64,000 nucleotides of DNA from Spirometra erinaceieuropaei (taxonomy: Eukaryota > Platyhelminthes > Cestoda > Diphyllobothriidea > Diphyllobothriidae). The notes beneath the pieces were generated by a model. It saw nothing but the letters and a program-made list of their open reading frames with translations, was not told the DNA's origin and did no database searches. The stretch is taken from positions 398,627-462,626 of the forward strand of contig CACRXP010000175.1 of the NCBI GenBank assembly GCA_902702965.1. The letters run 5' to 3'. Made by a program: the position numbers and the translations under genes. Positions 49,401 to 60,011 of this stretch are shown here, piece after piece; the first letter of the stretch is position 1, and every line of letters begins with the position of its first letter.

Positions 49401-52400
49401 GCCGCGCGTATTCTTTATCATTCGGAATATTCGGTATTCTTTGCACGTACACACCGGTCGGGGATCGTTATTTATGTCAAACGAAATTTAGCAATTCCTC
49501 CGCAATAAGGGAGTGGCGACGAGTAGGACAACTCCGTAAAATCACAAAGGAAATGGCCGGGTCGAACATTTGAACCAAAATTCACGAGACTATCTTACGT
49601 GCCCTAAAATCCCAACATTTGCCTGTCACGCCCTGGAAATCCGTTTTCCTTGACGCTTTACACTCAATCAGATCACTTTTATGTACCGCTACTAATGTAA
49701 CACCTCATAAGAGAATTTTTGTCTGCAATCGGAGGTCCACTATTGGGACCACTTTCCCCGTATGGCTTACCTCTGCAGGCCGTGTTCTGCTGAAGAGTAG
49801 CAGTCAATAGTCGGCCTGTTCCAGTGTAACCCCCAATATGCTCACATACGATTCAATAATGGCAGAGAAGAAACTATCCGCTCGACTACTTGCTGCCCTA
49901 GGTGAAAAGGGTAATGGTGATTGTCATTAGGAGACACCCACGCCCGTACCTAAAAATCCCATTCCATTTTCCCTTGACCACCTACTCACTACTGAGCAGG
50001 AGAGTGGCGCCATTTGTTTCTCGTTCTAGTTCCAGTACGCCAATTATAAGATTAATAAAGGCCTATTATAGGCTATTCTTCGCTCTGATCCATACATCTC
50101 GCTCTGTTCGTGCTATCCCTCCCGTGTGCTTGCTACGGTCCTAGATACAACATTTGGGGAAAATTTCGGACGGGCGGTCTCGGAGAGCCGGTTCGACTGA
50201 TAATTTCCAAGTATCTCATACGTGCTACAAGGTCTACGGCGACAGACACGCTCAACCTACTAGATCCATTGCCTTAGTCGCGCTTAAGAGATCGAACGCC
50301 AAAGCGGGTGGACGTGTCAGACGTACACTGTCGTATGAATTTGCTCATATACAAACGGGTAAGCGGTTGTGTTATCGCAAGGCAGGATTTGGTCCGGATA
50401 AGCATTTTAGACTGGCAGATACTGACTTACCGTAACTGAAACAACAGAGGGAATTCAGCCGCTATGGTTTCATTCCCCTTCTGACTCAGAGATTTTAAAT
50501 CATCGCTTTGGTTTAGGGAGAAAAGATCGTTTTGACGGCGATGCAATGGCAGTTTTCGTGCCTCGACTTCTAGTGCGTCAATCAGGCCGGCCGCGGTGGA
50601 ATTGTCTGGGTTATCTGGGGCGAGGAAGTTTGGAAGTGCAGCGAAAGGGAAGGGTTGGTGAACGATTCGAACGCCATCTAGAAAGGGAATGGAAAGTCGG
50701 TGGGGAAAGGAAGAATGCGCGCATCAATACTCCAAATCATAAATAAGCATAACGTATATAATTCCAGAGCCGGACATTATGGTACTGGGGTGCAAGGAGC
50801 TCCTAGGTGCCATATTCGTAACGATTAAATACAGTTGTACTTGACGATTGATTTGGTTCCGTAAGGTCCGGCAAGTACAATATATCGAGGTCATTTGAAC
50901 CGACTATCTCGCAACCGAAAACGAGCTAAGCAGAACTTGGTTGAGTTTTCGGCGAGAGCTTGGAATAGTGACTTGTTGAATCATTTAGTTTCCTTTTGTG
51001 AAATTCTGGCCGAAACGTTAAATGCGCCGAGTACCGGTTCCGGAACATGCAAGTAGCACAAAACGGCGAGGAAAAGCATGGGGCGCAAAGGAAAAACTGA
51101 CTATACGGAAAGCACCCAAAGATAACGCAGAAGCGAACTATACCGAAACCCTGCAATCTAAGCGGAAAACGAGTGGTCGACGACAGACGGCAAATGAAGC
51201 GACGAGTTGTTCTGCATAGGGGGGTGGTTTCCAAGTATACTGACGCGAACGAAAATGACAGGACAGGTTTTTTAATAAAGGACACCAGGGGAAAGCACTA
51301 GTGTTTTCAAATTGTGTACTGAATGCTGCAAACAGCGCAAACTTTGGCTTCAAAATAATAGTGATGCGGACAGGAAGCATAGTAACACATGAATGGACCA
51401 TAACTACAGTTTCGAGTAGTCTGTCCCGTAGACTAGTGAAGTGTTAGCAGATGGAGACGGTCAGCACATAAGCTTGCCGAGTTTTGTTCAGAGGTCGGGC
51501 ATGGGCAAACCAAAACGAAGTCGAGCGGGCGCCGCCCATGCAGTGAACTATTTCGCATATTTTTGGGAACAGTTGAAAGTTGCGTTATGAGGCGACGTCA
51601 TTTCTGTGAGTCGTGTCGTTTGGTACGGAACATTTTGAAGGGCTGCCGCGCCATAAGGTAGATTGGTAAGACAGGGTCGGAATAGGTGACAGACGATATT
51701 CTTGGTGATCGAAGGCAGGTCCCCTATCGTGACGAGGGACGGGGGATCGACATTAATCAGGGAACCGATGGCCTACTGCACAACATCCGACGCACACAAG
51801 CACGTAAAAGCGTAGCCATGAACAGCGTTTACGGATGACTGTGCGCTAGACACCACAACGAAAGAGGACATGCAGCGGGGTGCAGACCTTTTCGCCTCCA
51901 GTTATTCCAACTTTAGGATGGCTATCAAAGAAGAGTGGTTATGCACCAACAACGGCCCTTAACACTGCTGAAGAGGCATCTCTTAGTGGGAATTGAGTTT
52001 TTGGGTACGCAAGGAAACAAATAAGCCCGTTGAACTCGTCAGTGATTACGAATGTAGCCTAGCTTCTGCCAGCGAACGCGGGTCGGTAGGGGGGAGATGG
52101 AGGTACCGTGCGCTCATTATAAGAACCCATATGATAATCCAGTATCTTAGTCACAAAATGCTTTCCCGAACTTACATGACTTGTGGTGCGACAACGACCC
52201 GGTGGCATTGACTGAACGACCTACAGCGGTATTTGGCACGATTTGGTCGTTATTAACAGCAACACGCTGGATCTGCCAGTTTAACCGCCACCGGAGGACA
52301 CAATCATATATTCGAGGTTTCTGCTACACAGACAGCCTTAGTTAAATATCTAGTGGGGTCAGATTAATATATGTGTATTACATAATAACAGCTCACTTTG

Positions 52401-52584
52401 TACGTGCATACAAAGTGAACTGTTATCAAGTTGTCATTATAAAAGCTCAGAATGTAAAGTTCAACAAGACGCGCCTACCTTCATCGGCAGATATATTTTC
52501 ATTGTCAGTGCGAAACTGATGGAGAAAGTTTGTTTTAAAAGACGGCTCGTCGAAGCGAGGATTAACCACGAACCCACGTGCCAT
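37428..52584 (-). CDS. OGFOD1: Prolyl 3-hydroxylase OGFOD1/TPA1 (10 exons)
   Basis: Family role: 2-oxoglutarate/Fe(II) dioxygenase that hydroxylates a proline of ribosomal protein uS12 and affects translation. Exons in order: 52479-52584, 50431-50677, 47702-47805, 47251-47510, 45302-45430, 45040-45153, 42476-42558, 38282-38477, 37872-38195, 37428-37769. All nine introns are GT/AG and every phase matches, giving 634 codons plus TGA. A stop precedes the ATG in frame. Visible landmarks are [10 protein letters not shown] (~48-57), [12 protein letters not shown] (~85-96), [15 protein letters not shown] with metal ligands H158 and D160, [11 protein letters not shown] with H238, RLSVHGW with 2OG-binding R249, [10 protein letters not shown] (~287-296), and [16 protein letters not shown] (~374-389). 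The C-terminal inactive oxygenase domain follows ([19 protein letters not shown]). Unusually, it ends in a ~50-residue acidic tail (37428-37600) beyond the vertebrate end, which is about 540 residues. Intron 2 contains a 948-bp gap and LINE debris. Exons were built by eye from memory of the family; exon 1 is the least certain. Confidence 0.9.
39481..39912 (+). repeat. Repeat copy in OGFOD1 intron 7
   Basis: Directly repeated at 43678-44135 with near identity in the second half (from CAACAACAATCCGTTTAGCA to TTGATTACGGCGCCTAT). It may be coding debris of a Penelope-like or similar element on the plus strand, since a GIY-YIG domain follows at 40866, but I cannot show an RT motif. Confidence 0.55.
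40866..41075 (+). pseudogene. Penelope-like GIY-YIG endonuclease fragment in OGFOD1 intron 7
   Basis: The frame reads [36 protein letters not shown] and, after a frameshift near 41000, [17 protein letters not shown]. This is a GIY-YIG endonuclease with the Cys-rich lead-in typical of Penelope-like elements, on the strand opposite to OGFOD1. The sequence then runs into a GC-rich interspersed repeat. Confidence 0.7.
41040..41160 (+). repeat. GC-rich interspersed repeat
   Basis: Related to 44600-44770 and, more distantly, to 17020-17180 and 20390-20560 (CTCCTCCCC..GG.CCC block, a GGAGGCGGGAGA block, then CCGCACCTAG and a GGTTCACAG end). It abuts the Penelope-like fragment. Confidence 0.45.
41388..41910. 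repeat. CTA/CTAA microsatellite array (~520 bp)
   Basis: An irregular mixture of CTA and CTAA units with interruptions such as CTGCTA and CTACCAC. It is in OGFOD1 intron 7. Confidence 0.95.
42020..42200 (-). mobile_element. tRNA-derived SINE
   Basis: On the minus strand, 42178 down to 42113 reads as a tRNA-like head: GTGGCTCAGTGGTTAGAGG (A box), TTGGACTTCCAAC and a degenerate B box GGTTGCGATTTCGAG. A tail follows that ends near GGCCATTCCAGTCTCCCC. The tail recurs at 43120-43235, which shows it is a dispersed element and not a tRNA gene. It lies in OGFOD1 intron 7, in the gene's orientation. Confidence 0.6.
43110..43250 (-). mobile_element. 5'-truncated copy of the tRNA-derived SINE
   Basis: Shares the tail of the SINE at 42020-42200 (GGAATGGCCATTTC, GCCGTCGTCAG, TGGGGCTCGA on the plus strand). 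The tRNA-like head is lost or rearranged beyond about 43250. It lies in OGFOD1 intron 6. Confidence 0.55.
43678..44135 (+). repeat. Repeat copy in OGFOD1 intron 6
   Basis: Second copy of the 39481-39912 repeat, in the same orientation, about 4.2 kb away and in the neighbouring intron. Confidence 0.55.
44600..44770 (+). repeat. GC-rich interspersed repeat
   Basis: Same family as 41040-41160, in OGFOD1 intron 6, at a comparable distance downstream of the duplicated 43678-44135 repeat. Confidence 0.4.
48000..48452 (+). mobile_element. LINE 5' region remnant at a gap edge
   Basis: Similar to the leader of the plus-strand LINE at 61890-62020: shared GGCGAATAGTCGAG/GGCGGATAGTTGAG, GAA.GTTAGCT-type and AAGCAGTC.CCGACCA blocks. 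It lies in OGFOD1 intron 2, antisense to the gene, and runs into the gap. Confidence 0.5.
48453..49400. other. Assembly gap (948 N)
   Basis: Unsequenced bases in OGFOD1 intron 2. The sequence just right of the gap (GCCGCGCGTATTCTTTATCA) repeats sequence about 240 bp left of it (48212 onward), so a repeat probably caused the break. Confidence 0.99.
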
Positions 52585-53044
52585 TATCGATCTTGGCTAT
52601 TTCCACTCCAGCCGACTCCCCTTAATAAGACGGATTGGGTTGCTAAGATGACTGAAGTTTGCGAGGTCCATAGGTTATATTGTAAGAACCGGAAAGGCAG
52701 GTTTGTTTAAAAGGGAAAGAAAAACGGGCGAGCGGGAAAAAGGAGGCGGGAGGTTTCGTACCGTGGTTTGAGTGCGCTTTCTCTCTGGTGTTTCAGGTGA
52801 GGACAGTGAACGTGAGCAAGGAAACGCCCAAAACCCCGTGGATATCGTACCTTCGAAACCACCTCCCTGACCAGCAAGTGTTTCCTCTTCCCTCCTTTAC
52901 CCCCTGAGACTTTCCGCGTTTTTGACCCCCCCCTTGCCCTCTCGTTTTCGTACTTTCCCCTTTTCCCAATATATCGTTTACCTGTTACATCTTCTTTGAC
53001 TGTTCGGATCACATCTGTACGTTGAGACGTTGTCTGGTCGCCTA

Positions 53045-53191
53045 ATGCCGAAATCTAAGCCCAACCGTTCAGGAAAGGTGGAAACGGCCCCATCCCCATC
53101 TCCTTCTATCGAACGGGTCGACGTAAGCCAGGAACCAGCCTCCCAACTGAAATCCCAGGACGGTCCGCCTATTACAATATTATGTATTTGA
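53045..53191 (+). CDS. Possible first exon or short ORF divergent from OGFOD1
   Basis: A 48-codon frame starting MPKSKPNRSGKVETAPSPSP, basic then Ser/Pro-rich. It starts about 460 bp from the OGFOD1 ATG on the opposite strand. A possible donor (GTAAGCC) occurs after codon 26. No downstream exon is recognisable. It could equally be a LINE ORF1 remnant or chance. Confidence 0.2.
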   Translation: MPKSKPNRSGKVETAPSPSPSIERVDVSQEPASQLKSQDGPPITILCI

Positions 53192-53526
53192 AATAATTTC
53201 ATGCTTTCTCTGGAGTATGCTGTGTAGTTTCAAATAAAACTAAACAGTGTTAGATAAACAGAATGAATTTAATTGAATAATCGTCTTTAACAGAGTGACT
53301 CGCATAAGTCGCTATAAATCTACTAAATTTGCGAAATGACAAATTCATATTAGTTTATTGAGGGAAATATACGTGAGCCCTTGAGTACGCTATTTGCAAC
53401 GTAAAACTGGGCGTGGTGTTCAGAGAAAATACCTTGGCCGAACTAATTCAAACGGGCCATAACTTTATGGCAAAATGGGAGTGAGCCTCAGGGGGTGAGC
53501 TCGATCTCTCGTCGCTCTTGGTCATT

Positions 53527-54466
53527 TCAGAACATAAATGTGTCATGGTTCTTTTCTAAAGTTTGTATTGATGGGAATCTCACTACATCTGCAGGCGGGG
53601 CATTCGATGGTTTGACCACCTGGACAGAGGAAGACGATCTCCGCACATCCAGCCTTGCCTGCTGAGTGCGCAATTGTAACGTGTGACCTCGAAGATTGAT
53701 AGTGAAAACAAATTCAAAAAATTCCGCAAAGGTCAGGCTGTCTTCCAATCCTTTTGCTATTTGCAAGGCTTGCAAGAGACGCCGCGTATTTGCCTATAAA
53801 GCAAAGGGAAGAGGTTCAGATTTTCTAGGCGGATCTTTGACTGCTAACCACCTTCGTGGCTCTCCTCTGAAGCCTTTTGAGACGATTCTGATCTTGAACC
53901 GCCCATGGTCTCCAGCACTGTATGGCGTATTCCATCTGCGGCCGCAAAAACGTTCTGAATGTCTTTGGGAAGTCGTCGTCGTCGAAATCTATAAACGTAC
54001 GCTTGATGGCGTACAGTACGGACATCGCGCTCTTTTCCAGTCTCGAACAATGAGTGGGTGGTTTTAGGGAGTTCGTCCTCCTCACACCGAGGTCTCGGCA
54101 GGCTTCGACGTCTGGTAAGGCAGCACTGCCCAGAAAACAGTCTCTTGTGCTGGCGGATCTGGCTGTGTTGCCTAGGTGAAGTATGCTGCACATAACAACG
54201 TTTAACCGCAGGAACCAACGGTTTCACAATTCCTTCAACCGATTTAGGTTTATCTGCAGTCTTTCTTCGTCGGCGGGGCCCCGAATTACACTCCAAATAT
54301 GCATGTCATGTGCAACTTCTGCTTGTTGGCGATCCAAAGTTCTTGCGCAATCGTCCACGTATATTTGGAACAAAATGGGTCCAAGTACCGAAGTGGCTGC
54401 GCAGTTAGTCGAACTGTTCTGATAAACAAATTGTGGTTGACTCAATTTCCTGACGAATTTCGACAC
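53527..54466 (-). pseudogene. LINE reverse transcriptase C-terminal half (decayed)
   Basis: Minus-strand pieces in changing frames read, in order: TSVLGPILFQIYVDDCARTL (the RT motif B-to-C region), AHDMHIWSVI where YADD-xKIW is expected, LQINLNRLKEL, LGVRRTNSLKP, TFLRPQMEYAIQCWRPW, NRLKRLQRRATKVV and finally ARLDVRR...VVKPSNAPPADVV. This is the C-terminal part of a LINE reverse transcriptase. The catalytic YADD is destroyed and at least two frameshifts are needed, so it is dead. Confidence 0.75.
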
Positions 54467-54469
54467 GTA

Positions 54470-55440
54470 AAAAATATTACAAAGATGTCCACAGTAATTC
54501 TGTACGCAGGATTATAGTGTCAATATCGGAGAGAGTATAATCAATTCGAAATAGTCCCAGTTGAGACACAAAATATAGTCCATCGTAGTCATTTGAGTTT
54601 ACAGTATGTTGGATACTCTGCATTTACGAGTTTACGTTCGTACCAACAAATGCTGAATGGTCGGTCCCCATATTCCAGAATTTTTGACGTCATCAATTTT
54701 ATGTCCAGCATATAGGAGTTCAACAACAGGCCGTGCATGGAAGGCTCATGAACTGAGTAGCGAACAAAGTAAGGATCTACTGTGCGTACCTTAGATAGCA
54801 AAATTTCGAAATTCTACCGTCCATTTGAGAGTCCAGGAAGACCATTACTCTCGACAATGCATTACTTCGCCTATTATTTCGCCATTCTGCCAACAGACTT
54901 AATATTTACTTGATCTGGATCCAGAGAGTGTCCCATTGAAAACTTAAAAAATAAAAATATTATTACCACTCAGACATTAGTTGAAAACTAACAAAATGAC
55001 ATTCCAGGTCGGGTTAGAATGGCAAGGACAGTCACAAAAAGAGCTGCGCACGGAGCTATGAGACAAAATAAGTTAGAAACGGTAAGTCCGACAGCATGAT
55101 TGACAGTTTGCAAGGCATCAAAAAGTCCATATCTAGATGTGTACATAAAATGCGCAAAATGTGCCTTTTTTAGTTTTTCGAACGCATTGAAGCACTTAAG
55201 AGAGACACAGACGTACAAAGATATATAGGTATTTATAGATACTTAGTGCATTGGCAGTCAGTGGGTATCGCCATCTCTTCGTTTGCTCACGCTTTCAGTT
55301 AATTCCAGTCCATTTCTGTCCATTTTGGGCTTTTAATCTGTATCCCCTATTCTATCTGATCCAGTTAAGAAAACTCGGCAGCTTCGGCAGGATTCGAAGT
55401 GCCGGAGTGAGTACAAAACTTTTTCAAACTTACGGCTGTC
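54470..55440. other. No recognisable gene
   Basis: AT-rich sequence with short frames lacking any motif. I see no match to repeats elsewhere in the window. Confidence 0.35.
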
Positions 55441-55446
55441 GGTACT

Positions 55447-55526
55447 GCCTCGTAGCTCAGGTGGTTGGAGTGTATGCTGTGTTAAAGTCTTGCCTATGCC
55501 GTTATGAGTTCAAATTTAACAGAGGC
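55447..55526 (+). repeat. tRNA-like sequence (SINE head or tRNA pseudogene)
   Basis: GCCTCGTAGCTCAGGTGGTTGG at the start has a good A box, and GAGTTCAAATTT is a weak B box. The ends GCCTC and GAGGC can pair. The middle does not give a standard anticodon arm, and B-box conservation is poor, so I do not call a functional tRNA. Confidence 0.4.
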
Positions 55527-56189
55527 TGACGAATATTTAATAATAAGGTACGAAAGTCAATTCAGTACGTGTCTGCAAAGCACACATTAATCCTCTATTT
55601 TTTGCAGGCAATATTAATATATGAAGTTCGGAAAAGGGGACATTAACCAAAAAAGAAAAATGGACAACCTTACAGAGAGGCGAATGACTTCCGATGTTAA
55701 TAGCACCGGCAGATATACATATAGTGATCTCGGGATTTGCATAACAGATTTTTTGCTTATTAGAAACCACATATCTTAATGGTTAGTCGTTTGTAAGCAT
55801 TCAAAAATTCTTGCAGTCATTTTCACGCATTTATACAGCTATTAGACGTGGCGTTCAATGCGGTTACTTCTTCCAACTCGCCACTTAGCCTTACATCTTG
55901 GGACATCCCTTCTAAGTACCTGTAATCCAAGGAATAAATAAATAATTATTATTATTATCTTTATTAAAGACCCGTCGGGGTCCCATCAAAGCAAGTAAAA
56001 ATAATTTACATGCGAATTTTAGACGAGGCAGGCAAAATCTGTACAAAGTGCAATGCATAGTGTTGGAATTAGAAGTCCTTTAATAAAAATGATAAGCGAG
56101 GGGTGAAGAAAAAACTCCATATCAAGATTTGAAAATGATTGTAGTAATTTTACAGGAGAAAAAAAAACCCTCAAAAGAAATAGAAACAG

Positions 56190-56345
56190 AAAATTGCTGG
56201 CAGGAAGATTGGATGTGGGGAATTATTTTTTCACCAAGTGCTCCGTGGAACCGTGGAGTAATCTGCCTGAGGCAGTAGTGGTGTCCAAGTCTGTGAGGAC
56301 ATTCAATGTCGGTTTGACAGACACATGCTGCAGCAGCAAGCGGAA
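56190..56345 (+). pseudogene. LINE RT extreme C-terminus
   Basis: The frame reads RLDVGNYFFTKCSVEPWSNL, PEAVVVSKSVRTFN. This is the conserved tail of LINE RT proteins (RYFFS.RVV..WN.LP..VV pattern). Nothing of the upstream RT is attached in this orientation. Just left, an AT-rich run (55930-55970) and GACCCGTCGGGGTC may belong to another element end. Confidence 0.6.
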
Positions 56346-56879
56346 TATGCGACGATGCAGCCATAAAATACCAATAAAGTATGTGACATAAGGTCTATAT
56401 TCGCTGACGCTATAGTTTTTAAATTATAGTTAATTCTTCGGATTCTTATTCAACGAATTTGGAGTTCAAATACATGACTCTATTTTTCTAAAGTGTGCCG
56501 AGCTTAACTGAACGTAGAAGACCCACTGAGGAAACATATGCTAGAAACAGAGAGGGTGATTGTGCGAAGAAAGCTGCGAAATAAAAAAAAATCTGTTAAG
56601 TCTATTTAGATAGGCTTACATATTTAATCCGTGATTGTCGAAGCGCGACACAGCGAGGGATGATTATGCTCTAGTAAGTACGTAACACACCTTGGTTTAA
56701 GCACAAGTATGTCGGAGAGCAAACAGTTCCATGTCAGCTGTCTTCAGGCGCCAGCGTAAATATTAGTCATTAAGTTCAGGTGATAAGAGACACTGAGGAA
56801 AGTCCCTAATCACACGTTGATGTAAAAACTCCTTAACAAAAGGCGTCAGGGCGTCGATCGGATAGCATTCTGGTGTGTC

Positions 56880-57870
56880 ACCCTATACTGGTTCAGCTTT
56901 CTTTTAGAAACCTCCGCAGATGTTGACACGGCCACATCCACTTGTTGTGGTTGCGATATGAAAGGGCGCAGTGCTGACATCGCAGAGTTTAAGTTGCATA
57001 TCGATATAAGCCGGCAGATCGTGACATCGTGCTTGAGCTCCTAAAAAGCGATTTACAGGCTTTCGCCCAGTGGTGCCGTACATGGCGCCTTTCTCTTTCT
57101 TGGCATATGTGCTCAGTCATGGTGGTTGGCGACGACCACCAACCTCAACTAAGTATTAAAGGTCACGCCATAAATTTGCCTGGAGTTATTAAGAATCTGG
57201 GCGTATCATACTCCAAGAGTCTTAATCTCTCGGAGCACTGTGCCTTGATAGTCTCCAAAGCACGCAGAACGACCGGGTTCATCCTCCGAAACTTTTAAAC
57301 TAGGGACATTAGAATGCGCCTTTACAACATGTACGTTAGACCTGGTCAGGAATACTGTTCGCTTTTATTTAGCCTAATGCGTGCTTTTGAGCGGGAGAAA
57401 ATAGAATCCGTTCAACATTTTTTTACCAGGAGAATTTTAACCCCAGAACACCGACAATTGTCTTACCAAGAACGTTGCCGGCTTACGGGCCTTGATCCTT
57501 TATGGTTCAAGGGACTATTGTTGCTCAAAGGTTCAATACCTATATTTCCCTCAAATAAACTGAACTGAAAAAATTTAAACTCTTATATAATCACACATTT
57601 AACTCACTCACCTCTTCAAGACATCATATCCATCCACGATGTAACAGTCACCGTGAGGTCTTCTTATTTCTGCCTCTGGCACGTGCTGTTAAATATCGTC
57701 GGTTCTATTCTGTAAATGAAATTGCTATTTGGAATAAACTACCCATGAGTGTGAAAACTCTGCAAAATTATCCTTTATTTAGGAGAACTATTACCCGATT
57801 TTTGCATTCAGAAGAGCTCCCAAAAATTTTGGATGCTGAATTCACTGATCGACTGTACTGTAGCGATGGC
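56880..57870 (+). pseudogene. LINE RT C-terminal third, inverted relative to its body
   Basis: After a degenerate catalytic region (FKLHIDI follows the YADD position) come LKSDLQAFAQWCRTWRLSLS, KCSVM-like CSVMVVG, NLGVSYSKSLNLSEHC, RLYNMYVRPGQEYC, ESVQHFFTRRI, LSYQERCRLTGLDPLW and, in another frame, FYSVNEIAIWNKLP. This is the LINE RT from motif C to the C-terminus, with a stop near 57297 and two or more frameshifts. The minus-strand LINE at 58105-61397 ends exactly where this part would begin. Confidence 0.75.
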
Positions 57871-58104
57871 GTTTTTGGTCTCTGAACACCATGGCCGGTT
57901 TCACCAGCTGTTCCTCAACGCCTCTTCTTTGACTATCCCCAACTTCATGAAAGAAATTGACGTCTGATAATCTCCGTTACCGTGCAACCCCCTCCTTCCC
58001 CCTTCTTGACGGTCGAAAATCTACCGCCAGCAGTTTTTTTTCTCCTGAACCCTCCAAACCATCAAAACCAATATCAACTATATTTTTATTACTTTACCTC
58101 AGGA

Positions 58105-59085
58105 GTTTTTTTCACTGCTGGTCCTCACACATGTGAGGTTGAAGATGGCATTGGAAATCTTAACTCTTTGTGTACGAGTGCCCAGGTACGAGAATGTAAA
58201 ATTCAAAAGTTTGCCACCTATTCCGCAAGAAGACAGTTTCAAGAGAAGAAGAGCATGGTCAACACGATCAAAAGCTTTAGTGAAATCGAAATATACAGTG
58301 TAAAGTGTAAAACCATTGTCCCTAGATTGGAGAACATAGTCAAAGAAAAACAGCTGACAGGTGTCACAAGATCGAGCTTTGATGAATCCATGCTGAGCAG
58401 CACTCAGTAGGTTTTTCACTGTTAAGTGACACAACATCTCCTCTTTGATCAATGTCTCTAAGATCTTCGAAACTGCGTGGAGGGTGTTTTTTGGCCGAAA
58501 ATCATCAAATGATGTTGATTTGCCGTGCTTAGGAATGGGCAAAGTGTGTGATTCCTTCCACAAGTTAGAATACATTTCACTTTCAAGAGCAAGATGAAAT
58601 AACTTGCATAAGATGGATGGGAAAATCGTATTTACATCGGCTTTTAAAATGCTTTCTGGGACGCCATCAGGTCCTGGACTATAAGATTGACGAAAACGCC
58701 GAATCGCAACAGTCACATCCCACAGAGTGAAAGTTATAGTTTCTAAATCTGCCCCGGTCAATGACTGGAAGGTCGGAAGCGGAGGGGTCGAGTATTCAAT
58801 GAACTTTTTGGACAGGAAATCATTGAAGCTATCAGCGGTTAACTGGGCATCAACTATGGGATTTCCGAGAGCGTCTCGGAGAATGGGATGCTGCGTCCTT
58901 CTGTGAGTTCGTATTTTTCTAGAGAAAAGTTTCGAGACATTTAACGAATGGTTTTCGGTAAACTGGACCTCTTCGGCTAGCTGTATTTCTTCAGACAATC
59001 TCTTAGCTCGATCAAAAATATCACGAATCAAGGGCAGGACAGAAACATCGTTCTGAAGATGGAAACTACGATAAAGCCTGCGCAA
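58105..59085 (-). pseudogene. LINE reverse transcriptase N-terminal and palm part
   Basis: An open minus-strand frame of about 320 codons. It carries the RT lead-in (RRFRQSYSPGPDGVPESILK), PKHGKSTSFDDFRP, AAQHGFIKARSCDTCQLFFF and motif A FDFTKAFDRVDHALLLLKL, then stops after NAIFNLT, just before the expected GVPQGSVLGP motif. The family resembles CR1-type LINEs. The catalytic YADD half is missing in this orientation. Confidence 0.85.
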
Positions 59086-59289
59086 TCTGCGACGGAAGGG
59101 TAAGGGTAGGAAAACCTCATCCCAACATTAATAATTTTCTTACGGGGGACAAAATGAGAAATAAGCTGATCTAAAATTTCGTACAAATTTGCAGTGCAAA
59201 CATTTACATCCGAACTAAGGAAGAAATCAGTCTAGTCGTTGGAATTAAGGTGTGTTAATAATTCGGTTGCGCGAGTTGCTCGGAAATCG

Positions 59290-59942
59290 CGCAAAAAGTT
59301 TTACTTTGGTGACAACGTTTTTTTAACCTCGAATTCCAACGATGAAACAACTATGTCATGGTCTGAGCCCCCGAGTGGGCCTAGGGATGACACTGGCGAT
59401 GGCATGGAGCCTCCACTAAAAATCAGGTCAAGCATGCTTGAGCCTCGGGTGGGAAAATCGACAACCTGATTTCACATTCCAACATTCACAGCCTCAAGAA
59501 AGTCTTCGAACATTCTGAGGTCTGAAGGCGGAGACCAGCGGACTTCAGGGAGATTAAAGTCACCCGCAACCAATTGATACTTAAAACTTGAGTCGGCCGC
59601 AGCATGAAATGCCTGTGAGAGTAAACGATCAAAATTGTCATTGGCGTTGGGAGGGCGATAGACGCAGCCAACCAGTAACGAGAGCTTATTTTTTAGTGCA
59701 ACCTGGAGCCAGCAGCTGCCTTCTACTGCGCAAAAGTGAGGGAGGTCCAACGGCAAAAACGTAAGTGTTTGCTTAACGTAGACGCAGCTGCCCCCACCAC
59801 GGCTACCTTGGCGATCATTTCGAATGCAATTGTAGCCTAAAAGAGAGAGTTCGGAGTCAGCTACGGAGGTTGATGCCCACGTATCAGTTACTAAAACAAT
59901 ATCTGGACAATGGACAAACACTAGAGTCTGAAGCAAAGGCAT
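59290..59942 (-). pseudogene. LINE AP-endonuclease domain
   Basis: The minus-strand reading has DIVLVTDTW, LLGYNCIRNDRQGSRGGGSC, VGCVYRPPN, LVAGDFNLPEVRW and, after an in-frame stop at about 59472, VVDFPTRGSSMLDLIFSGG and GGSDHDIVV. These are the conserved blocks of the LINE endonuclease that nicks the target (GDFN and SDH motifs intact). Stops separate it from the RT part. Confidence 0.8.
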
Positions 59943-60011
59943 CTAATTAAGCAAGGATCTGGAATCTAAAAAGTTCGAAGGGAAAGGCTGTTAGTTTCTG
60001 AGGAAGGTGGG

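Noticed and set aside
48051..49508. Apparently long frames across 48453-49400 on both strands
   Set aside because: They consist mostly of unsequenced bases. The same holds for frames over the gap at 17226-17473.
55447..55526. Functional tRNA gene
   Set aside because: The A box is good but the anticodon arm and B box are not, so it is listed only as tRNA-like.
58099..58410. 142-codon plus-strand frame
   Set aside because: It is antisense to the LINE RT frame on the minus strand, which has the RT motifs.
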